Under the pieces are notes generated by a model. That model searched no databases. It had not been told where the DNA came from and was given only the letters and a program-made list of their open reading frames with translations. A program made the position numbers and the translations under genes. Below, in pieces: positions 53,370-64,000 of a stretch of DNA of 64,000 nucleotides. Source of the DNA: Varanus komodoensis (taxonomy: Eukaryota > Chordata > Lepidosauria > Squamata > Varanidae); NCBI RefSeq assembly GCF_004798865.1, contig NW_025336480.1, positions 18,719,859 through 18,783,858 of the forward strand, in the 5' to 3' direction. The stretch's first letter is position 1. Each line of letters starts with the position of its first letter.

Positions 53370-54097
53370 AATTTTTGAAATAGCTTTCTACCACTTATAG
53401 AATACTTAAGTATTCTTAAACATACTGATTTCTGTAAAGGCTTTAAATCTTAGTAGGAGACAGAAAGCATATTTTAAAAATTAAAGTTTTTTAGCTATTT
53501 AAATAAGCATGCAATAGAGCTGTCAGGAACTAGAATTCTCTATTTGTCAGACAGGCAATTATTAAATATTACAGAAGCACATTTAAATATTGCTAATGCA
53601 TACATATATAGTAACTGATAAAATCTTGATATCTTCATTATTAGAGACTGGATTCCTGCCAGGCATATAATGAATTAATGACCTAAAAACTAAGGTAGAA
53701 AAAATCCACCCCTTGAAGTGTTGTACCATTGCAAACTTCAAAGAAAATAAGGGTTCACACATTACCAGAACAGCATGAGAACCAAGGTCTGAATATCTCA
53801 ATCATTAACATTTAAATTGCTAAGCAATAGGCATTAAGATGAAAATGCCGAAACATGCCCCAGGACTGCTAGGTGCTGGGATTCAGCCCTTAATTATATA
53901 ATTAAAGTAATTCAAATGTCACTTTCATATGTATGGCAGACAGCTAAGCTTCACTCACCTTGGGATTGCCACCCACCTATTCAGTGTCTCAGTTAACACA
54001 ACCACAAGATAGTTAATACACTACTGTGGCTGGTTAGCCACCCTGTGCACACCAGCAGGATATTAATATAATAACCCTTGGCACAGAGCTTTCCATG

Positions 54098-54204
54098 TGT
54101 GAACCCAGTCAGGGTGGCTTGTTGTGATGTTAACAAGAAGACATCCAGGAACCACTGGCTGTTGTCAACCCCAGAAACAAGCCACCCTAGCCAGGTTCTC
54201 ACAA
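54098..54204. repeat. Imperfect inverted repeat, unclassified
   Basis: The arm TGTGAACCCAGTCAGGGTGG then CTTGTTGTG (54098-54126) is mirrored by AACAAGCCACCCTAGCCAGG then TTCTCACA (54176-54204), about 50 bp apart. It may be the core of an unnamed MITE. AACCACAA and GGTTAGCCACCCTG phrases nearby suggest a larger old element from about 53990. Confidence 0.5.
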
Positions 54205-54655
54205 CACAGGAAATTGCATTGTCCAGGATAATTCTGTGAATTTCCCCCAGCATGCCCACAGGACCAAAACAGGCCTGGTAATGTACAAGGTCAGCAGGAG
54301 TATTAACCTCTTGGTCACTTCTCAGAACCTGATGGAAAGCCAGACCAAAAAAAGGCCAGGTATTTTATGCTATTGTTACCAATGGGTGGATCATAGCATG
54401 TGTGCATACATTACAGCATTATGTGGGGGTGTTTTCATTATAAACAATATGCTTTGTGGGTATTATTCCTCTGCTGCCATATGGAGTCTGTGACCTTCTC
54501 ATATGAGGAGCTAGCCAGAAGCAGCATCCACATGAATTATTTTATTAAGGGACTATAAATAAAAGGCCATCTACCCTTGAGACAGTTTTTCGTTGTAAAT
54601 CCTTTCCCCTGGGCCTAACTACCTTCTCCTTACAGATAGCTTCCTTTTTCAAAGA

Positions 54656-54690
54656 ATCATCATCATCACCACCACCACCACCACCACATT
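54656..54690 (+). repeat. ATC/ACC trinucleotide repeat
   Basis: ATCATCATC then (ACC)n; it marks the tail of the adjoining SINE on the minus strand. Confidence 0.85.
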
Positions 54691-54915
54691 AGATCACATT
54701 TATACCCCACCATTCTTCCACTGGCAAAGAACCCAAGGTGACTTGCAAGGTTCTCCTCCTTTCCCTGTTATCTCCACAACAACAACCCTGTTAGGCAAGT
54801 TAGGCTGATAGTCCATAAGTGGCCCTAAGACACCCAGTGAGCTCCACAGCCAAGTGGGGGCAAGAATGCAGCTCCCTGGAACCCAAGCCCAATACTACAC
54901 TCACTGGCTTCACCA
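54690..54915 (-). mobile_element. Diverged tRNA-type SINE
   Basis: Same arrangement as 3960-4189: CACATTTATACCCCACCATT, AACAACAACCCTGTTAGGCA, AAGACACCCAGTGAGCTCC and ACTACACTCACTGGCTTCAC. The tail is the trinucleotide repeat to its left. Confidence 0.65.
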
Positions 54916-55250
54916 GGGCAGGACCTCCAAATAGGCCAGAAGAAGTGGTTGCCTCAGCCACTGGAAGGCAGCAGCAAGGTGTTGGAAGTGAGAAACCAGG
55001 GGTCCCTTAAGATGGCCTGCTGTCTTCAGGTGCAGAAGATGCTCTCCCTTTGCCAGTGTAGAAGAAAGAATCAGCTGACAGTCCCGTCAGATAGTACAGA
55101 GAAAGTGACAGCAGGCTGCTCATTGCCTCAGGCTGTAAAATGTCTTGGGCAAAAAATTCGAAGCAGAGCTGATGTTTCCCACCCAGCAATCCACATCTTA
55201 TAACCGCCTATGTGCTACCTGCATGGCTTTTGCTAATAACCACTTCAGGC

Positions 55251-56378
55251 CAACATACGCTGGATCATGGAGAAAGCTAGCGAGTTCCAGAAAAACATCT
55301 ACTTCTGCTTCATTGACTATGCTAAAGCCTTGATTGTGTGGATCACAACAAATTGTGGCAAGTTCTTAAAGAGATGGGTGTACCATCTTATTTGTCTCTT
55401 GAGAAACCTATATGTGGGTCAAGAAGCAACAGTGAGAACTGGACATGGAACCACTGATTGGCTCAAAATTGAGAAAGGAGTTTGGCAAGGCTGTATACTG
55501 TCGCCCTGCCTATTCAACTTATATGCAGAGCACATCCTGAGAAAGGTGGGGCTAGATGAATCACCAGTTGGAATTAAGATTGCTGGGAGAAATACCAACA
55601 ACCTCAGATATGCAGATGATACCACACTCATGGCAGAACATGAAGAGGAACTAAAGAACCTCTTGATGCAGGTGAAGGAGGAGAGCACAAAAGTTGGTTT
55701 GAAACTCAACATTAAGAAAACTAAGATCATGGCATCCAGTCCTCTCACTTCCTGGCAAATAGAAGGGGAAGAAATAGAGGTAGTGACAGATTTTATTTTC
55801 CTGGGCTCCAAGATCACCCCAGATGGGGACCGCAGCCAATAAATTAAAAAACGCTTGCTCCTGGGGAGGAAAGCTATGGCAAATCTAGACAGCATACTAA
55901 AAAGCAGAGACATCACCCTGCCAACAAAAGTGTGTATAGTCAAGGCTATGGTTTTCCCAGTTGCAATGTATGGCTGTGAAAGCTGGACCATAAGGAAGGC
56001 TGAGTGGAAAAGGATTGAGGCCTTTGAATTGTGGTGCTGGAGGAGACTCCTGCGAGTCCCTTGGACCAATCAAATCAGTCAGTCCTAGAGGAGATCAACC
56101 CTGACTGCTCTTTAGAAGGCCAGATACTGAAGATGAAACTGAAATACTTTGGCCACCTAATGAGAAGGAAGGACTCCCTGGAGAACGGCCTAATGCTGGG
56201 AACAATAGATGGCAAAAGAAGAGGGGGATGGCTGAGAATGAGGTGGCTAGATGGAGTCACTGAAGCAGTCGGCGTGAGCTTAAGTGGACTCTGGGGTATG
56301 GTGGAAGACAGGAAGGCCTGGAGGAATGTTGTCCATGGGGTTGCAATGGGTCGGACACGACTTCGCGACTAACAACAA
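55251..56378 (+). mobile_element. RTE-BovB LINE, 5'-truncated copy with target duplication
   Basis: It enters inside the reverse transcriptase (IMEKASEFQKNIYFCFIDYA), then reads WQGCILSPCLFNLYAEHI, LRYADDTTLMAEHEEELK, FIFLGSKITPDGD, LLGRKAMANLDSILKSRD and AFELWCWRRLLRVPW, and ends TCGGACACGACTTCGCGACT then AACAACAA. The 10-bp target duplication CACTTCAGGC lies at 55241-55250 and 56379-56388. A lost base at the KAFD motif and a stop after DGDRSQ make it inactive. It is close in sequence to the copy at 49378-51300. Confidence 0.93.
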
Positions 56379-56388
56379 CACTTCAGGC

Positions 56389-57373
56389 AAGCAGGGTGAA
56401 ACCCTGGCACACAATGTCAGGTTTTTGGGCATGTACAGACAGCATCAACAGTATCTGGGCCAACAAAGGAGTATTCCTTCACAAAATGATATTTTTCTGG
56501 CTATGTCAAGGCACTTTGCCTTTATGCCTTCTTTTCAATTCTCATTTAAGGAAAGAATTCCATAAAGACTCTGGTATTTTACCGAATGAGCCAGAATTTT
56601 TGACAAACAACTCTATTTCATATATATTTCATTTTATGTCGCCTTCTTATTCCTAAAAGACTGCTCTCAAAAGAAAATCTTGGTATACTGATTCACAGTT
56701 GTTTATTACACACGGGAATAGATGCTTCTTTCAACAACACATGTTGATCTGCAAAACATTTTATGTATATCTCTGCAGCTTAAGAGAAAGGCATCTCCAC
56801 TGTTCTTAAGTGACTTTGCATCAGTTTAAAGTAAAAAAAACCCTGCTTGTAAAAATTAACCATTGTATTTAACAGTGAAAGGATTGGATAAAACAATTCT
56901 GAACAAAGTAATACTGAAATCAAGCCCTGGAAATCCTACCAGTTGAATAACCTGAATGTTATGCTTGCTTTGAATTGCTTCCTTATTTCCCGTGCTATTC
57001 CATTTTCTGACTTTGAAATGAATCTCAGATATATTTACACATAAATAAGTCCCAGGGAAATCAGTGGGACTTACTTCCAAATAAGTGTGCTTAAGAGCAG
57101 CCTGTCCTGACTTCACAGCTGGCTTCTCTTAGTGTCCAGATAATAAGCCAAGAAGACAGCCAGCTTCTTCATATTCAAAATAAGCCACTAGCAAATAATC
57201 CATCAATCAAAACAGTTGCAAATAACAGAGACTTTCCAGGGCACAGGCAGAAAGGGTTTTGTGTCCAGTCTGAAGCCCCATTAAGGCAGTCAGCAGTCCA
57301 AGAAAGCCACAGAGGTCCACAGTTGTTAATGAAAGCCCCATCAAAGCAAAAAAGGTGAGGCGTCCAGAAGAAG
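56389..57373. other. Intergenic stretch, hairpin repeat only
   Basis: A clear hairpin-repeat copy (57031-57102: TAAGTCCCAGGGAAATCAGT then GGGACTTACTTCC) is seen; no gene. Confidence 0.5.
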
Positions 57374-57381
57374 GTTTAGGG

Positions 57382-57688
57382 CAGGGGTCGGCAACCCGCA
57401 GCTCCGGAGCCGCACGTGACTCTTGAATCCCTCTGCTTCAGCTCCGTTGCTCAAAATACGCGTCACAGCCCTCGATCTGCGACCCGCGCCGGCACAGCAC
57501 AGCCCCTGATCTGTTTCATAAATGCAACACACTATAGTTTTTTTATACATAGCATAAAGGTAAAAAATGATATATGCAGTGTTATTTTCATTTTAGAGGT
57601 CAAAAGGGTTTTGTGGCTCCCGGTGTTTTCTTTTCTGTGGGAAACGGGTCCAAATGGCTCTTTGAGTGTTAAAGGTTGCCAACCCCTG
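57382..57688 (+). mobile_element. hAT non-autonomous element, 307 bp
   Basis: It starts CAGGGGTCGGCAACCCGCAG and ends AAAGGTTGCCAACCCCTG, clear inverted ends. The 8-bp flanks GTTTAGGG (57374-57381) and GTCTAGGG (57689-57696) agree at seven of eight bases. The interior has CTCCGGAGCCGCACGTG and AAATGGCTCTTTGAGTGTTA, known from abundant reptile hAT elements. Confidence 0.88.
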
Positions 57689-57696
57689 GTCTAGGG

Positions 57697-59120
57697 TATA
57701 GTAGCAGGGTTAAAGGTTCTTTCCACAGAAGTACCTGATGTACTAACCAGCCTAGGAAGCAAGTGCCCCACAGTTGCAGCTATTTACATGGGCCTGGTGT
57801 ACAAAGAGGGAGGACCTAGGCATTTCTCTTCAGGGTGAGCTTCCTTTCCCTGGCTCAGATTCTGAGTCTACCTGGGAGAAGGAAGATTACCTGAGGGTCC
57901 TGCTTCCTCATCCACGGCCTGCCTCCTTGTGCCAGCATGTTCCGTACTTCACTGAGATGTGCTGGGACATTTCTGTAGCTAAGGCAAGTCAAGATCCTCC
58001 TAGGTGGACTCTTCAAGCAGAAATTATCAGACATAGCTGATAGACAACATTTGAAGTAATGCCTATCTTAGCTCTCCCTGCAGCAACCAAAGGATATTTC
58101 AGCAAGATTTTCCAGATCCCTCCAAGAAAAAGCCTCCAAGAAGTACCTCGAGGAGGAGAGGAAAACATGTATTCTAGGATACTTGTTCAGATTTTATTAA
58201 CATTAACTTTGGGCTAATTCCCACTGAGTTCAGTGGAACTTACATCTGAATAAAACTAAACAAGATTGGAAATACTGTTGCACTCATGCCTTACAACTGG
58301 AAGGATTGTATCACCTTAAGTGTTTGCATTTTATTGTCTAACTAATCCTTGCGCCTTTCTTGGACCAAAACTGGCCCCAAAAAGGATGTGTCCTGATCTT
58401 ACAGTAGATCATTTAACTATGAAGGAAGGGTGTGAAGGGACTTGCCTACAGACCATTTTGGGGATGGAATTTAGAGGGTGGTCTTTTGGTAAAATCAGTT
58501 GCTGTCCAACAATTGCCCCCCAAACACACACTAGAAATATAGTTGCTTTTAAGAAGTTCAAGCACAGCTGCTTGCATTATAGGACATTTTCAAGGGGAAC
58601 ACTGCTTCTTTGAAAGTTATTTTACATTATTACAAGATCCTGTGACCTTTGGATCTGAATCAGTGTCCATCTTATCTCAAACAAACTAAACTAAAGAACA
58701 TGATACCTGGGAAAGTATTCAGATATATAACCTATGATGATAAGACTAATTTGTGCAGCTTCTGTCAAAAAAGAAAAGCAAGAAAAGAAAATAGTTGAAT
58801 AACAATTTTGTGGAATTATAAAACAACATTTGCAGGCAAAGATCCCAATTCAGCTGACATTGGTTGTGACTTAAGGGCCAACAAAAGCAACAATGTATAA
58901 TTTATGACCTACTGAAGATGCAACACTACAGGCATGTATTAGGGAATAATAATGCTGTGGTGATTATCATGTAAATGCTTCTGAAACTATTATTAGGAAG
59001 ATTTACACAACTAACCAATAATAGTAAGAATAATAGTAACAATTAGAAATTGACATATAGAACTAAATATGTGTGCATTAATGCAGACAAACTCATCTAA
59101 TTCCTACAATTGAAACTTTA
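57697..59120. other. Intergenic stretch, hairpin repeat only
   Basis: One hairpin-repeat piece at 58203-58271; nothing else is recognised and no frame looks coding. Confidence 0.45.
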
Positions 59121-60185
59121 CTGAAAGAGCTCACTCTGTGCTTTATGGACTGCAGCAAGCCCTTTGACTGTGTGGATCACAAGCCATGGAGGGTTCTGAA
59201 AGAAACAGGGATGCTTCAGCACTCAATTATCTTGACGCATAACCTGTATTGCAGACAAGAAGCTACCATTAGGCCAGAATATGGAGAAACAGATTGGATT
59301 CCTATAGGCAAAGGTGTCAGATAAGAGTGTATTTTATCTCTCTATGTGTTCAATCTGTACAGAGAACATATAAAGAAACCAGGATTAGGATCAGAGGAAG
59401 GCGTAAAAATGGATCGAACACATATCAATACTTCAAGGTATGCAGACAATACCGTGTTTCCAGCAGAAAGCAGCAGTGAACTGAAACAATTCCCAATGAA
59501 AGTGAAAGAAGAAAGTACAAAAGCAGGACTGCAACTGGATATTAAGAAAGCAACAATTATAACTACAAAACAATTACACAACATTCAGGTCAACAATAAT
59601 TAAGATTGTGCATCTCTTGGCTAAGTAGTCTATTCAAAGGGAGACTGTAGTCAAGAAGTTTGAAAAAGACTGGTATTTGGAAGAACAGCAATGAAGGTAG
59701 AAAAGATCACAAAGTATTTATCAGTGGAAACTAAGGCCAAGTTCATCCACACTATTGCATTCCCAGTCACTAGGTATGGGTGAGAAAGCTGGACAGTGAA
59801 GAAAGCTGGCAGGAAGAAAATCAATGCATTTAAACATGGTGTTGGAGGAGAGCTTTGCAAATACCCTGGATTAAAGAAAGACAAACAAGTAGGTCCTAGA
59901 TCAAATCAAGTCAGAAATTCCCCTAGAAGCAAAAATGAAAAAGTGACAGACGAAAGCTGTCATGCTTAGGGCACATCATGAGAAGGCAAGATTCACTGGA
60001 GAAGACAATCATGCTAGGAAAATCAAAGGCAGAAGAAAAAAGGAAGGACAAATATGAAATGGATTGACTCTGTAAAGGAAGCCACAACCATGAACTGACA
60101 AGCACTTTAGCACAGCTGTCAAGGACAGGACATTTTGGAGAGCACTCATTCATGGATCACCATAAGCTGACTTGCCAGAACATAA
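59121..60185 (+). mobile_element. Old RTE LINE fragment, distinct from BovB
   Basis: Decayed frames read LCFMDCSKPFDCVDHKPWRV, NLYCRQEATIRPEYGETDWI, FNLYREHIKKPGLGSEEGVK, SRYADNTVFPAESSSELKQ and, near 59940-60010, HIMRRQDSLEKTIMLG. This order is that of an RTE reverse transcriptase, but the words differ from the BovB copies here. Several stops and frameshifts show it is much older. The small piece at 47640 may be of the same family. Confidence 0.8.
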
Positions 60186-61882
60186 CAATGTTTTAAATCT
60201 GAGAGTTGTTTTCATAATTAGTGGCCAGAAATACCTTTAAAACAGAGTTCAATAGAATATATTTCCACATAATGCATTTAGGATTGGAGTCTAAACCATC
60301 CAGCCACTGCCATTTTTTCAGCACAAATGACTTGTGTTTTAATGTTTATTTCATTCTGGTTCTAACTTTTCTTTTTTCAAATGTTCTAGCTGAGAAAAGA
60401 ACATTTAATCTTTTTGGAATAACTCCACTTGATCTGATTTTCTCACCCCCAAAAACATATTGTATTTAACTGTTTTAATGTTCTTAATTTTAAACTTTTG
60501 TTCGTTGTTTTTATCTATTGCATTTTATTGTTTTTATACTGTTTGTAAACTACACAGAGAGCTTCAGCTATTCATGGTGTAGAAATGTAATAAATAAACA
60601 ATAATAACAAAGATGTTGGATTTGGGTCAATAACTGCACTGGACACTTTCAAGTTCAAAAACAAATGACCTAAGCTGGGGTCCTGACTTTGGTTCCATTG
60701 GCAGCAGTGTTCCACAAGTTGTCACAAATGTTAATAACTCTGTTTCAGAATTTCTCATTTTAGATGTACTTTATTATAATGCTTTAAGTTACATTTTTAC
60801 TGATCTATTGTAGTCCATTCGAGCTATTTGAAAAGAAACCTACCAGCACTTAAAATATACTTATGGAGATTTACTGTGTTGTGTTCATTTACAGCAGCAA
60901 AACAGAGTTACCAGCCTTTAAAATGGTTTCTGCCTTTAATAGAAAGTAGTAATAATTATCTGCATGGGGGGAAAAAGAAAAAGCTTCAACTACTGGTTTC
61001 TGCACAGCAAGCTGATATTGTACTTGCAAAAGCAGATCAGGCCAATTTTTCCTGGTTAGTTCCCAATGCTGTCCAAGAGCCTCTCAAAACACATGTACAA
61101 CCTTGTGAATGCACCAGCAGCTGCTTGCTCTGTGCAGGCCAGAATCTGCTTCTGGAGTTTCCTTGAGTTTCAGGAACAACACATTTATAAATTCATTGCA
61201 AGGGTGTTTGAAATAGGACTACTGGCTTTTCAGCCAGATCATTTGTCACAAAAGTCAGCACATTCATGTAAGGCACGCATACATTTGTACATTTTTTTTC
61301 TTTCATTAATTTAAATAATTACTGTAAGTATGCATAGGTTACCATGCATACTTAGGTCACCTAACTCAATTTTATGCATGTTTTCTTACAAGTCCCACTA
61401 TGCCAACAAGGAAACAAGCCTCTAGTGAATGGGTTTCTGACAGCAGTTCCCATCCTCTTCCAGTAGGTGAGGACAGGGACACTTGCAAATGGCAAGGCTA
61501 GCATTAAGGCAGCCAAGCAAAATCTTCTGGAATAGCTTCCAAAGGGAATCACCCATGGAGAAATGGTAACCCTGTCTAAATGCAAGGTAAATAAAGAGTA
61601 AATAAAGAGAATTGCTACCATAAAACTCTGGCTAGGGACCAGGGAGCAAACAGGCTACCTTCCTTGAAACTGAGGCATTTCCATGTGACACTGGAAAGCA
61701 CTGTAGAGCAGTGGAGGAGACTCCTGTCAAGTGATTCGCTCCCAGGTGCAACCCACGTCATGTCAGCAACTTGACTCCACTCAAGATTTCTTTTGTTTTT
61801 ATGACAGAGTCACTTCTTGGCATGAGGGAGGCAGTGGGAGGGAAGAACAAGGGGGCAGGGGCAGAGGGAGAGGGTTGCAATA
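60186..61882. other. Intergenic stretch with an L2-like tail
   Basis: 60460-60605 is a T-rich 3' tail with CTACACAGAGAGCTTCAGCT and AATGTAATAAATAAAC. The rest shows no gene. Confidence 0.5.
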
Positions 61883-62406
61883 CAAGTAGTCCCTGGGTTA
61901 TGTACTTATGAATGCACAGACTTCCATAAACCCTACAGTGTGATTAAGTGTTTTATAAGCATAGAAAGGTAAAATAGGTAAATACTAAGAAAAACATTTT
62001 GCTTACTCACGTGATCCGACTTGTGTACAAATTCAACTTAAGGATGTTCTTTTTGGAGCCAGGTCAATACCTTTTTATTTAATCATTATTTTTTTAAAAA
62101 AAAATAGTATTTTAATGGTTTTAACAGTCACTTTTAATTTATTTTTATTGGTTATATATTGTTTTTTAATACTGGCATTTATTTATTTATTAAAACATTT
62201 TTTATGCCGCCCCATTCGCCGAAGCCTCGGGGCGGCTTACAATAATAAATTAAAAGTATTGTTTTAGTGTATTCTGATTTTAATGTTGTAAGCCATCCTG
62301 AGATGTCATACATAAAGGACGGCATATAAAAGTTTGAAATAAAAGTTTTAAATAAATAAATAAAGTTCTCAGGGATAGAACTCGTCCATAACCCGGGGAC
62401 TGCCCT
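61883..62406. mobile_element. Tigger-like element with a nested repeat
   Basis: The left end CAAGTAGTCCCTGGGTTATG and the right end, read in reverse, GGCAGTCCCCGGGTTATGG are inverted copies. TA precedes the left end. Between about 62160 and 62360 sits a nested pair of SINE/LINE-like tails (TTATGCCGCCCCATTCGCCG; AAGCCATCCTGAGATGTCAT; AAATAAATAAATAAA). Confidence 0.55.
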
Positions 62407-63059
62407 TATAGGGGGAAGGCTTAGTCTCTTTTTTTGGCACACACTGCTCTCCTTGCTCATTTTGGCACACTTTGCTCTGTTCTGGGTTTCCAGGGAGAAT
62501 CACAGGACCAGGCTGGGGGCCAGTCATGTCAAGAAAATCGTTTTTCTAAACTGCAGTCTTGATAAATTAGAATGACAATACAGTTTTCTTTAAATAAATT
62601 GCAGTTGAAGTACAGGACTTTAATGTTTAATGTCCTTTACTGAGGACAAGTGAGACAAGTGCAGATGGGAACATTGGTTTGTTTGTTTTTTTAATTGTAA
62701 ACTGTCCTGAGGGCATTTGCCAATTAGGCGATATGTAAATTAAATGAATCCTTGGCTTTTTGTCCTGTTCAAATATGCATACAAAAATGGGAGAGAGTGC
62801 AGCTAACAGCATTTATGTGAAAATGCACCGAATACTGCTAATTTGGAATATAAAGAAAACAATAATTGTTATTTAAAACAACAAACGAAACACCACCACA
62901 CATTCTGGTTGATATACATTTCGTCTTCATATTGCAGAATGTCCATTAGGAAACGGTACTTGAAGCTGTAAGCTTTAAATCCATTCTTTTTCTTAAATCG
63001 GACTGCAATGTAAATGAGAACCTTGTTTGAAAGAGACTGCATTTCAGATGTTCGCCTTC
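62407..63059. other. Spacer upstream of the COMMD1 CpG-rich region
   Basis: AT-rich with no recognised repeat except a short SINE-tail-like phrase (AACTGTCCTGAGGGCATTTG) near 62700. No gene is seen. Confidence 0.45.
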
Positions 63060-63287
63060 TTTTCCGTGTTTGGGCCCGTATTCACAAATGAGTGAAAACG
63101 CCCTATCGTTACCCAAAGGCTCGCGCCCAGGGTGCTAAAACCGAAGCCCTTTTCTTGCTATAAAAATCGTCAGCAGGGGTCACTACCGAACTTAGAGAGG
63201 TGGCGAGCGCCGTTACGACGACTTATTTTGTCCGTGCCCAGTTCCCATCCTAGCCTCTTCCCAGGCTGTGGCCTAGCATTCCTACCT

Positions 63288-63298
63288 AAGATGGCGGC
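63288..63298 (+). promoter_or_regulatory. YY1-type motif overlapping the COMMD1 start codon
   Basis: AAGATGGCGGC matches the core consensus of YY1, which often lies at or just after the start of TATA-less housekeeping genes. Here it contains the start codon itself. Confidence 0.6.
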
Positions 63299-63482
63299 TA
63301 TCGCGGAACATCCCCCACCCGAGGCCTCCAAGCCCTTGCTTGGGCTGCTCAATGGCATCGCCCAGGCAACCTACTACGGCAACGCCGAGATCACAGAGAA
63401 GCTCTTGCGGGACCAGCTCTACCCAGAGACGGCGGCGCAGGAGTTCGCAGCTTTGCTGGCCAAGATGACGGGAATCGTCAAG
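63291..63482 (+). CDS. COMMD1: COMMD1 first coding exon (partial gene, continues beyond the window)
   Basis: The exon encodes 64 residues, from MAAIAEHPPPEASKPLLGLL to LAKMTGIVK, ending at donor AAG/GTAACG. It aligns along its whole length with the start of human COMMD1 (KPLSGLLNALAQ, ITEELLRSQLYPE, FLAKMRGILK). It is the all-helical N-terminal domain; the COMM domain is in later exons outside the window. Known: COMMD1 is a subunit of the Commander (CCC) endosomal recycling complex, acts in ATP7A/ATP7B copper-transporter traffic, and limits NF-kB activity. The start was chosen because it is the first ATG in frame and sits in AAGATGGCGGC. The gene diverges from CCT4 across a 17.7-kb spacer, as in other amniotes. 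Confidence 0.95.
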
Positions 63483-63910
63483 GTAACGGGGGCGGGGCTG
63501 GTACGTTGGTCGGAGGGGAGGGGAGGGGAACAGCGGCAACGCCGCAAGATTAGCTGTGCCTGTTCTTTCCAGAGCGCCACGTACGTAGATGGCGCTATAG
63601 AAACACACTCGCCGTCAGAACAGGCAGGCGGTCTTGCTTTTTTAATGAGAAACTTCTTTCCCGTTTGCTACCTTGTTCGTAAGCACTGAACTCTACAGCC
63701 CTCCTCCGAGCCAGTGGGGAGGGGGCCACCTGCCTCTGCAACGGGGGGCTTCCCGATCCGATCTCCTCTTACATGCACCTCCAGCCTTCCCCTCCCGCGG
63801 GAGTGCAGACGAGGAAGACGGCGAAGGGGCTCTGCGCGAACGCTGCCTCGTCCCCTGGGCGGCGTGGGGGCCGGGCCGGGCCACCTCACGCCGCCGAGAC
63901 AGTGAGAGCG

Positions 63911-64000
63911 ATGGAGAGGTGTCGGCGCTGCGCACTCGCCCTCCTCCTGGGCGCGGCAGCAGCGAGCTTCCCGCCCCCTCTTTCTTTGATCCTCTTTCTC
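63911..64000 (+). other. Signal-peptide-like open frame running off the window edge, gene uncertain
   Basis: From an ATG with G at -3 and G at +4, thirty codons are open to the last base. They begin MERCRRCALALLLGAAAA: a short basic start, a hydrophobic Ala/Leu core, then SFPPP. This is the shape of a secretory signal peptide, but GC-rich DNA produces Ala/Leu/Arg runs by chance. It lies about 430 bp into COMMD1 intron 1. I do not recognise a gene. Confidence 0.25.

Larger units (their letters stand above)
63060..64000. promoter_or_regulatory. COMMD1: COMMD1 CpG-rich promoter, exon 1 and start of intron 1
   Basis: GC- and CpG-dense sequence begins near 63060, covers exon 1, and runs to the window end. 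No TATA box is apparent. At 63911 an ATG in strong context opens a signal-peptide-like frame that is still open at 64000 (see its own entry). Confidence 0.65.

Noticed and set aside
63132-63290. In-frame N-terminal extension of COMMD1
   Set aside because: The frame is open but has no ATG before 63291, and known COMMD1 proteins start MAA.
1-64000. CRISPR arrays, operons, bacterial promoters, tRNA or rRNA genes
   Set aside because: The window is spliced vertebrate DNA. No spaced direct-repeat array, cloverleaf gene or rRNA sequence was seen; tRNA-like words belong to SINEs.

Overview
The window is vertebrate nuclear DNA, most likely from a squamate reptile (lizard or snake). The genes are split into short GT-AG exons with long introns. 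The repeats are a squamate mix: RTE-BovB LINEs, CR1 and L2 LINEs, tRNA-type SINEs with AAAT tails, hAT and Tigger-like DNA elements, and one well-preserved Tc1 transposon. Three runs of N (16315-16414, 29960-30895, 53270-53369) are assembly gaps.

Three genes lie in the order FAM161A (-), CCT4 (-), COMMD1 (+), the same order and orientation as I recall on human chromosome 2p15. FAM161A (7736-22366, seven coding exons, 724 residues) encodes a ciliary and centriolar scaffold protein. CCT4 (26017-45600, fourteen coding exons, 544 residues) encodes the delta subunit of the TRiC/CCT chaperonin. COMMD1 starts at 63291; only its first coding exon (64 codons) is inside the window. All exon junctions of the first two genes were worked out by hand, and the reading frame closes across every junction. 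The three genes have no shared biochemical pathway; what they share is conserved neighbourhood and CpG-rich promoters.

Layout: 1-7.7 kb is intergenic with old repeats; 7.7-22.4 kb is FAM161A, with a Tc1 transposon and a related small element in intron 5 and an LTR-like fossil in intron 1; 22.4-25.9 kb is a spacer with few recognisable repeats; 26-45.6 kb is CCT4, with a large CR1 in intron 12 and a 1.2-kb Tigger-like element in intron 3; 45.6-63.2 kb is an intergenic region built mostly from BovB, RTE, CR1, L2 and hAT pieces; 63.0-64.0 kb is the COMMD1 CpG-rich promoter, first exon and start of intron 1.

I found no sign of a wholly new biological system. The observations most worth checking are: a three-unit heat shock element upstream of CCT4; an almost unbroken Tc1 element that may have come by horizontal transfer; an inverted copy of reverse-transcriptase sequence inside a BovB 5' region; Tigger-like elements that each grew their own minisatellite; and a signal-peptide-like open frame running off the right edge.
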